From: Methanoregula sp.
GTDB lineage: Archaea > Halobacteriota > Methanomicrobia > Methanomicrobiales > Methanospirillaceae
Direction: 5' to 3'
Assembly: GCA_003157895.1 (NCBI GenBank)
Contig: PMKW01000051.1
Coordinates: forward strand, 5,086-10,886
DNA: 5,801 nucleotides
This document shows positions 1-5,680 of the stretch, piece after piece. Below the pieces are notes generated by a model, which saw only the letters and a list, made by a program, of their open reading frames with translations, was not told where the DNA came from and made no database searches. Both the position numbers and the translations under genes were made by a program. The stretch's first letter is position 1; every line of letters starts with the position of its first letter.

Positions 1-2
1 CC

Positions 3-971
3 GGTGCGGCGCTGGATACCGCGATCGGGGACGTGCTCGAGGTCATTGGCCGCCACCCGGGAAAAAGCACCCATGAGATCTATGCCCTCGCCCTCAGGAA
101 GGCGGGCTGCGAGATCACCTGTACGATGCCTGCAGTTGCCGGGAGCCTCTCAACAGAACCGGTTGAACTGACTGCTGTCCTGCTGGCGGTGGAGCCGCTC
201 AGGACATTCACGAAACGCGACGGGAGCACCGGTGAGATGGCAGAGGCTGTCATCGGCGATAGTGAAGGGACTGCCCGGCTCGTGTCATGGGTGCCGGAAC
301 TGCTTGCCGGACTTCCGGCCGGCACAACCGTCCATATTACCAATGCAAAGCCCAATAACCGGGCGGAGGGACGGAATTACAGTATTGACGAGAAGAGTAC
401 GGTTTTTGCAACCGGAACAGCTGCTGTTGCTGTCCCGTTCACCCCGCTTCATTCCGTTGCCGACCAGGGAATTTACTCGGTCAAAGGGAGCGTGAAACAG
501 GTCCAGCAGCCACGTTCCTTTACTACGCGGAACGGCACGACATCATGGGTCAGGAATGCACTCATCCATGATACCGATGACGAGCTGAAGATCGTACTCT
601 GGGGGGAGACTGCTCTTATCCCACTCTCGCCGGGCGACCAGGTTGAGATCTACCATGCCACGGCAAAACCCGGGCGGTTCGGCGGGATAGAACTGGGTGT
701 GGGAAGAGGGAGTGCATTCCGGGTACCCAGGGAAACGGTCCGCCCGATTATCTTCTCCGGAACGATTATTGCCGGCCCGGGCTGCCTCTTCATCGATAAT
801 GGCTCTGAACGGTACCTCATTGAAGGTGCTTTCACGCACGGGAGCGAGGTCCGGGTAACGGGACTCCTCTCCGGGAGCAGGATCATCCCGGAACACGCAG
901 AGCCGGTTGTTCCGGATGCTGAGTCCGTTCTCCGGAACATCCTGCAGTTCCAGGACAAGCTGAAATCCTGA
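3..971 (+). CDS. RPA-like single-stranded DNA-binding protein, OB-fold (5' partial)
   Basis: Probably binds single-stranded DNA during replication, repair and recombination. The frame is open to the left edge, so the N-terminus is missing and 322 residues are visible. A GTG at 33 could be read as a start, but the preceding codons are in frame and protein-like, so I treat the gene as truncated by the window. Two full OB folds are visible at about residues 53-135 and 157-241. Each has the archaeal RPA signature R-[T/S]-F-T-x-R-[D/N]-G, then an acidic turn, a strand ending in Trp (W96, W200) and a Gly-Asp or Gly-Thr turn before V-x-I. A shorter third OB-like segment lies at about 249-303. No C4 zinc finger, found in some archaeal RPAs, is visible. 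It lies 80 bp upstream of radA on the same strand, which fits a role in feeding RadA filaments. Family is fairly sure; the exact RPA subtype is not. Confidence 0.85.
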   Translation, partial: GAALDTAIGDVLEVIGRHPGKSTHEIYALALRKAGCEITCTMPAVAGSLSTEPVELTAVLLAVEPLRTFTKRDGSTGEMAEAVIGDSEGTARLVSWVPELLAGLPAGTTVHITNAKPNNRAEGRNYSIDEKSTVFATGTAAVAVPFTPLHSVADQGIYSVKGSVKQVQQPRSFTTRNGTTSWVRNALIHDTDDELKIVLWGETALIPLSPGDQVEIYHATAKPGRFGGIELGVGRGSAFRVPRETVRPIIFSGTIIAGPGCLFIDNGSERYLIEGAFTHGSEVRVTGLLSGSRIIPEHAEPVVPDAESVLRNILQFQDKLKS

Positions 972-1001
972 TGGTTACTTTCACCCTGCGCAGTACGGGG
1001 G

Positions 1002-1009
1002 TTTATATC
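1002..1009 (+). promoter_or_regulatory. TATA box of radA
   Basis: TTTATATC in the 80-bp gap between the RPA-like gene and radA, about 45 bp before the radA ATG. With the usual archaeal spacing of about 25 bp, transcription would start near 1030-1033, leaving a leader of about 20 nt that includes the ribosome binding site. radA can therefore be transcribed independently of the upstream gene. Inferred from sequence only. Confidence 0.6.
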
Positions 1010-1036
1010 ACAGTCATTAACATGTTGTTGTGCCAT

Positions 1037-1043
1037 AGGAGTG
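1037..1043 (+). promoter_or_regulatory. Ribosome binding site of radA
   Basis: AGGAGTG lies 8 nt before the ATG at 1052 and is complementary to the 3' end of archaeal 16S rRNA. It fixes the radA start at 1052. Confidence 0.7.
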
Positions 1044-1051
1044 TATAAGAA

Positions 1052-2029
1052 ATGGCTGAAGGACCATTGGAAATTGAAGACTTACCGGGCGTTGGCCCGA
1101 GTACCGCAGACAAGCTCCGGGAAGCCGGTTACCTCTCCGTGGAGAGCATTGCAACCGCATCGCCGGCAGAACTCTCCGAGATCTCGGAGATCTCCGAGTC
1201 AACGGCCAAGAAGATCATCAAGGCTGCCCGGGAAGTGGCAGATGTCGGTGGTTTCAAGACCGGCAAGGATATCTTTGAGGCACGCAAGGATATCAGGAAA
1301 CTGTCATTCCGGGTTCCCGAGCTGGATACCCTGCTTGGCGGAGGACTGGAGACCCAGGCCATAACCGAGATGTACGGTGAATTCGGTTCCGGCAAGAGCC
1401 AGATTGTCCACCAGATGGCAGTCAATGTCCAGCTACCGGAAGAACAGGGAGGACTGGACGGGAGTGCCATATATATTGACACGGAGAATACCTTCCGCCC
1501 CGAGCGTATCGAGCAGATGGTCAACGGCCTCGGGCTTGACGATGTCCCGGATCCCCAGGAGTTCTTAAACAATATCCATATCGCCCGGGCACATACGTCT
1601 GATCACCAGATGCTCCTCATCGATAACTCACGGGAGCTGGCCAATGAACTGAAAACCAGCGACAAGCCGGTCAAGCTCTTCATCATCGATTCATTAACCG
1701 CCCACTTCCGGGCCGAATATGCAGGCCGGGGAACCCTTGCTGCGCGGCAGCAGAAACTGAACCGGCACATGCACGAGCTCTTCAAGCTCATCGACGAGCA
1801 CAACGCCGTAGGGCTCGTCACCAACCAGGTCATGTCCAACCCGGCTGTTTTCTTCGGTGACCCGACAAAGCCGATCGGCGGCAATATTGTCGGCCACACT
1901 GCCACGTTCCGTCTCTACCTCAGGAAGAGCAAAGCTGGTAAGCGCATTGCACGTCTCGTGGACAGCCCCAACCTGCCCGAAGGCGAAGCACCGTTCATGG
2001 TTGAAGAGGCTGGTCTTAAATCGTGCTGA
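1052..2029 (+). CDS. radA: DNA repair and recombination protein RadA
   Basis: Archaeal RecA/Rad51-family ATPase that polymerises on single-stranded DNA and drives homologous pairing and strand exchange. The 325-residue length is normal for the family. Residues 5-63 form the N-terminal helix-hairpin-helix domain ([12 protein letters not shown]). F68-K-T-G71 sits where the Rad51 F-x-x-A polymerisation motif lies, with Gly for Ala. Walker A is GEFGSGKS (109-116) and Walker B is KLFIID (208-213). The Rad51/RadA signature follows as [14 protein letters not shown] (214-227), then ARQQKLN and the DNA-binding loop region around [18 protein letters not shown] (260-277). There is no intein. The ATG at 1052 has a ribosome binding site and TATA box. 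Its final bases overlap the GTG start of the phosphatase gene, indicating an operon. Identification is very secure. Confidence 0.98.
   Translation: MAEGPLEIEDLPGVGPSTADKLREAGYLSVESIATASPAELSEISEISESTAKKIIKAAREVADVGGFKTGKDIFEARKDIRKLSFRVPELDTLLGGGLETQAITEMYGEFGSGKSQIVHQMAVNVQLPEEQGGLDGSAIYIDTENTFRPERIEQMVNGLGLDDVPDPQEFLNNIHIARAHTSDHQMLLIDNSRELANELKTSDKPVKLFIIDSLTAHFRAEYAGRGTLAARQQKLNRHMHELFKLIDEHNAVGLVTNQVMSNPAVFFGDPTKPIGGNIVGHTATFRLYLRKSKAGKRIARLVDSPNLPEGEAPFMVEEAGLKSC
1173..1198. repeat. Two overlapping perfect palindromes inside radA
   Basis: An 18-bp perfect palindrome (TCTCCGAGATCTCGGAGA, 1173-1190) overlaps a 16-bp one (CTCGGAGATCTCCGAG, 1183-1198). Together they encode the S-E-I-S-E-I-S-E-S stretch of the helix-hairpin-helix domain. 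The structure may simply follow from synonymous codon choices in a repeated Ser-Glu-Ile peptide. Confidence 0.55.
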
Positions 2030-2721
2030 AGGCGCTCCTCACGGATATTGATGGGACGATCACCGATCCCACCCGCAGGATAAGTACCGGATCCATGGAA
2101 ACGATCCGGTCACTTGTCGACAGCGGCATCGAAGTCGTACTGGCAAGCGGGAATACTTCCTGTTTTATGGATGCCCTCTCCAAGATGATCGGAACAAAAG
2201 GGACATTCATTGCCGAGAATGGCGGGGTGTTCCGCATCGGCTTCTCCGGCCCGCTCGTTATCCGCGGGGATCAGACAATCGTTAAAACTGCATTAACGGT
2301 AGTACAGGATCATTTTCAGAAACAAGGGATCTCCCTGGATCTCTTCAGTCCCACGTACCGCTTCTCAGACCTTGCTTTTGCACGGACCGTGCCGGCTGAT
2401 GAAGTCCGCATGGTACTCCGGGATTATCCGGTACAGGTCATTGATACCGGCTATGCAATCCACCTGCAGGCGCCCGGGATCAACAAGGGAACTGCACTGA
2501 TAGAGCTTGCACGGGAGATGGGTCTTATACCTGCCGATTTTCTTGCCATCGGCGACTCGCTGAACGATATCCAGATGCTGAAGACCGCAGGTATCGGTAT
2601 CACCGTGGCAAATGCACACCCGGATACAAAGGCCGCATCCCAGTACATTGCCGGAAAAGAGTATGGGGACGGGTTTGTGGAAGCAGTTGAAAAATATTAT
2701 CCTTATTTCCGCGCAAGGTAG
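2023..2721 (+). CDS. pgp: Phosphoglycolate phosphatase, HAD superfamily (archaeal type)
   Basis: Predicted to hydrolyse 2-phosphoglycolate to glycolate and phosphate (EC 3.1.3.18) with Mg2+ in the cytoplasm. The 232 residues match the archaeal PGP/Cof-like HAD family length. Visible motifs are motif I D8-I-D10-G-T with nucleophile D8 and acid/base D10, motif II S42 in ASGNT, motif III K155 in NKGTAL, and motif IV G-D178-S-L-N-D182. The region between motifs II and III (about 75-150) is the C2-type cap. Translation starts at GTG 2023 inside the radA stop region, overlapping by 7 bp. The next in-frame ATG (2095) would lose motif I. No strong ribosome binding site is seen; a weak AAGAGG lies at about 2004-2009, so coupling to radA translation is likely. 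The 3' end overlaps the convergent PRC-barrel gene by 19 bp. HAD assignment is firm. Substrate is from family resemblance; another sugar phosphate is possible. Confidence 0.88.
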   Translation: MLKALLTDIDGTITDPTRRISTGSMETIRSLVDSGIEVVLASGNTSCFMDALSKMIGTKGTFIAENGGVFRIGFSGPLVIRGDQTIVKTALTVVQDHFQKQGISLDLFSPTYRFSDLAFARTVPADEVRMVLRDYPVQVIDTGYAIHLQAPGINKGTALIELAREMGLIPADFLAIGDSLNDIQMLKTAGIGITVANAHPDTKAASQYIAGKEYGDGFVEAVEKYYPYFRAR

Positions 2722-2957
2722 CGGTCAACGACGATATAATCCTTGATATCCTTGACAGATTCAAAGGGGATGATCAGGAGCTTGTCATCCTCAAGGGTGT
2801 AACCCTCCGTAGAAAATGCCTGGTCCGGGTGAATGATCATGTCGAGGACCTGACCGGAATCAAAATCGACCCGGATGTTTTTTAAGGTTCCAATGAGCTT
2901 TCCGTCATTGCTCATGATCTTTTTTCTTGAAAGGCTGCGGGCAAATACACGAGTCAT
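2703..2957 (-). CDS. Small PRC-barrel domain protein
   Basis: An 84-residue protein made almost entirely of one PRC-barrel, a small beta-barrel named after the photosynthetic reaction-centre H subunit and also found in RimM. Hallmarks are A-R-S-L-S-x-K-K-I-M-S-x-D-G-K-x-I-G (6-23), the D-x-x-x-G-x-V-L-D-M-I-I strand pair (31-42), I-I-P-F-E-S-V (62-68) and the closing D-Y-I-V-V-D (73-78). Standalone archaeal PRC-barrels of this size are common. Some in haloarchaea (CdpB proteins) act in cell division with SepF, but nothing here shows that role. No signal peptide or membrane segment is seen. ATG 2957 is favoured because the conserved block begins just after it and a TATA box sits about 23 bp upstream; the downstream ATG (residue 15) would cut the barrel. 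The mRNA appears leaderless. Domain call is firm; function is unknown. Confidence 0.88.
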   Translation of the reverse strand: MTRVFARSLSRKKIMSNDGKLIGTLKNIRVDFDSGQVLDMIIHPDQAFSTEGYTLEDDKLLIIPFESVKDIKDYIVVDRYLARK

Positions 2958-2973
2958 AAAAAAATTAGCGACG

Positions 2974-2987
2974 TATAAATATATAAA
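2974..2987 (-). promoter_or_regulatory. TATA box of the PRC-barrel gene, leaderless-type promoter
   Basis: The minus strand reads TTTATATATTTATA here, the strongest TATA element in the window. Its centre is about 23 bp upstream of the ATG at 2957, so the expected transcription start coincides with, or is within a few bases of, the start codon. No Shine-Dalgarno sequence is present between TATA and ATG. Confidence 0.65.
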
Positions 2988-3003
2988 CTGTTCTAAATTG
3001 GCG

Positions 3004-3019
3004 AAAAAAAGAGTTTTTT
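3004..3019 (-). terminator. T-tract terminator of the histone gene
   Basis: About 23-38 bp beyond the histone stop, the minus strand has A6, CTC, T7. The A and T runs can also pair as a weak hairpin. Oligo-T runs are the usual archaeal termination signal. It separates the histone transcript from the PRC-barrel promoter immediately downstream. Confidence 0.5.
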
Positions 3020-3041
3020 CTCATTGGAAAGTGTAAGAACG

Positions 3042-3251
3042 TTATTTGAACATTTCAGCAGCCATACGGATATCCGCCCCGCGGAGGGTCTTCCTGCCGG
3101 CATGGTCGGACATCTTCTTTGCTTCCCTGGCGAGGAAGGTCCCGTATTCCTCCATGAGCCCGGCAAGGGTTTCCGTGGCGTCGGTACTGACCCGTTCGGC
3201 ACCGGCTTTTTTGATGATCCGTTCTACAGCTGCCTGAGATAACTCTGTCAT
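3042..3251 (-). CDS. Archaeal histone, HMf family
   Basis: A 69-residue single histone fold that dimerises and wraps DNA, compacting the chromosome. It aligns by eye with HMfB of Methanothermus: R-I-I-K-x-A-G-A-E-R-V-S (11-22), then the long central helix, then H-A-G-R-K-T (50-55) and A-D-I-x-x-A (59-64). Conserved functional positions are present: R20 and the R53-K54-T55 DNA-contact group, plus H50 and D60, which match the HMfB dimer-dimer pair H49/D59. There are no tails. The ATG at 3251 is chosen because TGGGAGGA lies 9 nt upstream. An in-frame ATG at 3269 would sit against this ribosome binding site and is rejected. It lies 52 bp downstream of the CBS regulator on the same strand, with its own TATA box. 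Very secure. Confidence 0.96.
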   Translation of the reverse strand: MTELSQAAVERIIKKAGAERVSTDATETLAGLMEEYGTFLAREAKKMSDHAGRKTLRGADIRMAAEMFK

Positions 3252-3260
3252 AATCCTGAT

Positions 3261-3268
3261 TCCTCCCA
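3261..3268 (-). promoter_or_regulatory. Ribosome binding site of the histone gene
   Basis: TGGGAGGA on the minus strand, 9 nt before the ATG at 3251. It decides between that start and the in-frame ATG at 3269, which immediately abuts this site. Confidence 0.75.
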
Positions 3269-3283
3269 TACCTTTTGACTTAA

Positions 3284-3299
3284 AATATCTAAAGATATT
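3284..3299. promoter_or_regulatory. Inverted repeat in the histone promoter, possible operator
   Basis: Perfect 7-bp inverted repeat AATATCT-AA-AGATATT. It lies between the histone TATA box (3301-3309) and the predicted transcription start near 3280. This is where a repressor would block RNA polymerase or preinitiation complex assembly. AT-rich promoters can form such symmetry by chance. Confidence 0.4.
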
Positions 3300-3300
3300 G

Positions 3301-3309
3301 TATTTATAA
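3301..3309 (-). promoter_or_regulatory. TATA box of the histone gene, overlapping the CBS-regulator stop codon
   Basis: The minus strand reads TTATAAATA. The first six bases are the last Leu codon (TTA) and stop codon (TAA, 3304-3306) of the upstream regulator gene. The expected start near 3280 gives a leader of about 29 nt that contains the ribosome binding site. Confidence 0.55.
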
Positions 3310-4182
3310 CGAGGGGAAGACCCTGATGACATCAGACTGGGTGAGGATCCCCACCGGTTTTTTGTTCTCCACAACGATGAGCCGGCCAATCTCCCGCTCC
3401 TTGAACCTGCGGATAACCTCGAAGAGTTTCACGTCGGAGGATATCTCCTCTACATCAGCGGTCATTACTTCCGAGACCGGCGTTGTTAAGGGGAGGTTGT
3501 TCTCAATGGCACTCGCAATGTCGCTCATGGTGACGATCCCGGAAAGAACGCCGTCCTCGATGACGGGTGCGCCGTGGATACGCTCGTGGTTGAAGAAGAC
3601 CAGGGCATCCTGCAGGGAGTCGAGGCTCCTGAGAGTCTTGAGCGGGCTTGACATGTAATTACGGATGGGCTGTTTGGGCAGGGAGATCATCTCGGACGTT
3701 GCAATGAGGAGCGATTGTTTTACTTCATCCTTGCCAAATATTTCGCCCCGGATCAGGAGCTTGTTGACCGGGGTCGGCCCGATCGTGATCCGATCGCCGA
3801 TCTCGAAGAGTTTTGCGCTGCCCCGGAGTTTGATGACCGCATGGCAGACATCCGGATGGCAGAGCGTGGTAAAATCGATCTCCTGGGCACTGGCCCCCTG
3901 CACGACCTCCCCATCCCTGCTGATAGGGACATCGTAATCCTCACCGGAAACATTCAGGTTGAGTTCCTGGTAGGCAAGCGCAGTGGGAATATACCCTCCC
4001 TTGGGACCGGGGACGCCGTCAACAAGGCCGATGGATTTTAAGGCCTGCATCTGGTTGCGCACGGTACCGGGGTTGCGCTGGATCCTGTCGGCGATCTCCT
4101 CACCCTTGACGGAGTGCGAGTGCTGGTGATAGAGAGTGATCAGGGTGATCAGGATATCGCGCTGGATAAGGGACAAGTCCAT
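3304..4182 (-). CDS. Winged-helix transcriptional regulator with two C-terminal CBS domains
   Basis: A 292-residue predicted ligand-sensing DNA-binding regulator (COG2524-like architecture). Residues 1-70 form a winged helix: helices through S24-V-K-G-E-E-I-A-D-R-I, recognition helix G39-T-V-R-N-Q-M-Q-A-L and wing G54-...-P-K-G-G-Y. Residues about 71-168 are a middle domain with a striking C108-H-P-D-V-C113-H cluster followed by strands and a G-D-R-I-T-I-G-P motif. A CBS pair follows at about 172-227 (M177-S-S-P-L ... HGAPVIEDGVLSGIVTMSDI) and 235-290 (V239-M-T-A-D-V ... IGRLIVVENKKPVGILTQSDV). CBS pairs typically bind adenosine nucleotides or S-adenosylmethionine; the ligand here is unknown. 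ATG 4182 is chosen because the homologous winged helix begins there. The frame stays open to 4512, but that part is antisense to the GTPase gene. The histone gene follows 52 bp downstream. Domain order is secure; targets are unknown. Confidence 0.9.
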   Translation of the reverse strand: MDLSLIQRDILITLITLYHQHSHSVKGEEIADRIQRNPGTVRNQMQALKSIGLVDGVPGPKGGYIPTALAYQELNLNVSGEDYDVPISRDGEVVQGASAQEIDFTTLCHPDVCHAVIKLRGSAKLFEIGDRITIGPTPVNKLLIRGEIFGKDEVKQSLLIATSEMISLPKQPIRNYMSSPLKTLRSLDSLQDALVFFNHERIHGAPVIEDGVLSGIVTMSDIASAIENNLPLTTPVSEVMTADVEEISSDVKLFEVIRRFKEREIGRLIVVENKKPVGILTQSDVIRVFPSL

Positions 4183-4227
4183 AACGATAAACCGTATGAC
4201 CGTCCATAAATATATAGGTAGACGATT
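4183..4227. promoter_or_regulatory. Shared divergent promoter between the CBS regulator and GTPase genes
   Basis: A 45-bp gap between two divergent starts. An AT-rich element (ATAAATATATA, 4206-4216) reads TATATATTTAT on the minus strand, about 27-30 bp from the regulator ATG (4182), which predicts a nearly leaderless regulator mRNA. It is too close to the GTPase ATG (4228) to drive that start in the usual geometry. The plus-strand TATA may instead be the weaker GATAAA near 4186-4191. ACCGT occurs twice (4191-4195, 4199-4203), spaced 8 bp apart, a possible binding site. Confidence 0.5.
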
Positions 4228-5319
4228 ATGGAATTTGAAAAAATGCCGACGGTGCCCACTGCCGACGAGATCCTTGACCGGAGTTTCCGCCGTGCGGCTA
4301 AGAAAATGAAAGAGAAGAGCAACAAGGAGCGCGCCAACCAGGAGTTCGTCCGGGCAGTAGGTGCCGCAATCCATGATCGGCTTGTCTATATCATACGGGG
4401 GTTCCCTGAGTTCGATGACCTTCCGCCCTTTTACCGGGAGATGGCAGATATCCTCTACGGAATCGACCGGATCAAGCAGTCCCTGGGTGCCGTGGGCTGG
4501 GCGGCAAAGCATACCAAAATGCTGGGAAACCAGCTCGTGCTCCAGTCAAAGAAAGCGGAAGATACCCTTGTCGTGCGCAAGCGGGCAGTGGCCCGGCTCG
4601 CATCCATGGTCCACCAGATCGACAAGGACCTGCATATCCTCAACGATGTCAGAAACATCCTGCGCCAGCTCCCTCACGTTGAGGATACATTCACGGTTGT
4701 CATCGCCGGGTACCCGAATGTCGGGAAGTCCTCGTTCATCCGGAAGGTGTCGTCCGCAGACCCGGAAGTTGCATCCTACCCGTTCACGACAAAGGGGATT
4801 ATTGTCGGGCACCGCATCATGGGCCGCGAGAAGATCCAGTTCGTGGACACACCCGGTATCCTTGACCGCCCGGCCGAGGAACGGAACCCCATCGAGAAGC
4901 AGGCGCTCTCGGCCATGATGAATGTGGCAAGCGTGGTCTTGTTCATACTCGACCCATCCGAGCACTGCGGGTACCCGATGGCGGTGCAGCTGCACCTGCT
5001 CGATGAAGTGAAGACCCTCGTGAAGGTCCCGGTGCTGGTGGTAGCGAACAAGTCGGATCTCGTCTCTGCTGAAGGCTATTCTACCATGTCCACTGCTGAC
5101 GGAACCGGCGTTGAAGAGGTGCTGGCAGAGCTCCTTACCCACAAGCCGGAACCAGTCGTCAGGGAGAGGCAGGCGGATATCCGGTCTGCCCTTCCCAAAA
5201 TGGCTGAAGAGGCTGTCGAGGACGAATATGCCGAGATCGGGCTTGACGGCGAACGGGTAAAGAAGCCGAAGCCCAAGAGAGCAAGGAAGCCCCGGACGAG
5301 GATGCCGGCTTCCCGGTAG
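4228..5319 (+). CDS. NOG1/Obg-like GTPase, probable large ribosomal subunit assembly factor
   Basis: A 363-residue cytoplasmic GTPase of the archaeal NOG1 group; NOG1 acts in 60S subunit maturation in eukaryotes. Residues 1-150 are the NOG1-type N-terminal helical domain, starting MPTVPTADEILDRSFRRA. The G domain follows: G1 G161-Y-P-N-V-G-K-S-S169, G2 around Y184-P-F-T-T-K-G190, G3 D207-T-P-G, G4 N274-K-S-D277, and a G5-like S288-T-A-D-G. The C-terminus is a lysine/arginine/proline tail (345-363) suited to rRNA contact. It is much shorter than eukaryotic NOG1, as expected in archaea. ATG 4228 has only a weak AGGT 8 nt upstream. ATG 4243 (residue 6) is an alternative, but archaeal homologues as I recall them have a few residues before the PTV block. 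It is divergent from the CBS regulator and followed by T-tracts. Confidence 0.9.
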   Translation: MEFEKMPTVPTADEILDRSFRRAAKKMKEKSNKERANQEFVRAVGAAIHDRLVYIIRGFPEFDDLPPFYREMADILYGIDRIKQSLGAVGWAAKHTKMLGNQLVLQSKKAEDTLVVRKRAVARLASMVHQIDKDLHILNDVRNILRQLPHVEDTFTVVIAGYPNVGKSSFIRKVSSADPEVASYPFTTKGIIVGHRIMGREKIQFVDTPGILDRPAEERNPIEKQALSAMMNVASVVLFILDPSEHCGYPMAVQLHLLDEVKTLVKVPVLVVANKSDLVSAEGYSTMSTADGTGVEEVLAELLTHKPEPVVRERQADIRSALPKMAEEAVEDEYAEIGLDGERVKKPKPKRARKPRTRMPASR

Positions 5320-5333
5320 GCGGGATCTGGATC

Positions 5334-5351
5334 TTTTTTTCCGGATTTTTT
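5334..5351 (+). terminator. Double T-tract terminator of the GTPase gene
   Basis: T7 (5334-5340) and T6 (5346-5351) lie 15-32 bp after the stop codon at 5317-5319, separated by CCGGA. Consecutive oligo-T runs are typical of archaeal termination. Confidence 0.65.
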
Positions 5352-5423
5352 GAGATTATCAGAATTCATCATTGACGCTCTTGGAGTTCCGGCATTTCGT
5401 GCTTTCACCCCCGCACACTTGTG

Positions 5424-5438
5424 GCATCCCCCGGATGC
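5424..5438. repeat. Hairpin, 6-bp stem
   Basis: GCATCC-CCC-GGATGC, perfect stem with a 3-base loop, isolated from the denser group further right. Confidence 0.5.
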
Positions 5439-5516
5439 GATAGTCCGTCAGGATGTTTCAAAAGACAAGAATTGAGATGGAGTTTTGATTCGGCAATTGA
5501 ACCGCCGTGGGGCTCC

Positions 5517-5543
5517 GGAGTTGGCGTGAAATACTCCAATTCC
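5517..5543. repeat. Hairpin, 8-bp stem with one wobble pair
   Basis: GGAGTTGG pairs with CCAATTCC across an 11-base loop. The one non-Watson-Crick pair is G-U if the plus strand is transcribed, which slightly favours a plus-strand RNA. Confidence 0.4.
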
Positions 5544-5590
5544 CATTATCTGTTAATAATCTGCGGAAATTGCGAGTGGTGACCCCCTCT

Positions 5591-5631
5591 CTCCCCCAAA
5601 GGGGGAGGCAGCCCAAGGGGAGCGCCCCTTG
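5591..5631. repeat. Two tandem GC-rich hairpins
   Basis: CTCCCCC-AAA-GGGGGAG (5591-5607) is followed 6 bp later by CAAGGGG-AGCG-CCCCTTG (5614-5631). Both have perfect 7-bp stems with very short loops. As I recall, similar G/C-rich hairpins occur as dispersed intergenic repeats in many genomes; copy number here cannot be judged. Confidence 0.6.
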
Positions 5632-5680
5632 ACACCCTTTCGTGGAAAAACCGCTCGTCCGATACAAAAGAAAAAACGTC

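Noticed and set aside
33..971. GTG at 33 as the true start of the RPA-like protein
   Set aside because: The frame is open to the window edge with plausible protein sequence before it, and no ribosome binding site precedes it. The gene is more likely truncated by the window.
3252..3389. Longer histone starting at 3269 or further upstream
   Set aside because: The ATG at 3269 abuts the ribosome binding site of the 3251 start, and longer versions would run antisense-free but out of frame through the end of the regulator gene. The 69-residue form matches the family.
4183..4512. N-terminal extension of the CBS regulator to 402 residues
   Set aside because: The extra residues are antisense to the conserved N-terminal domain of the GTPase gene and would include that gene's promoter. 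The winged helix begins at the ATG at 4182.
4546..5142. Minus-strand open frame of 198 codons inside the GTPase gene
   Set aside because: It is fully antisense to the conserved G domain, with a His/Arg/Leu-rich composition typical of shadow frames.
5581..5640. G-quadruplex on the minus strand
   Set aside because: Several G-runs exist, but the loops are long and matching C-runs would form stable hairpins instead.
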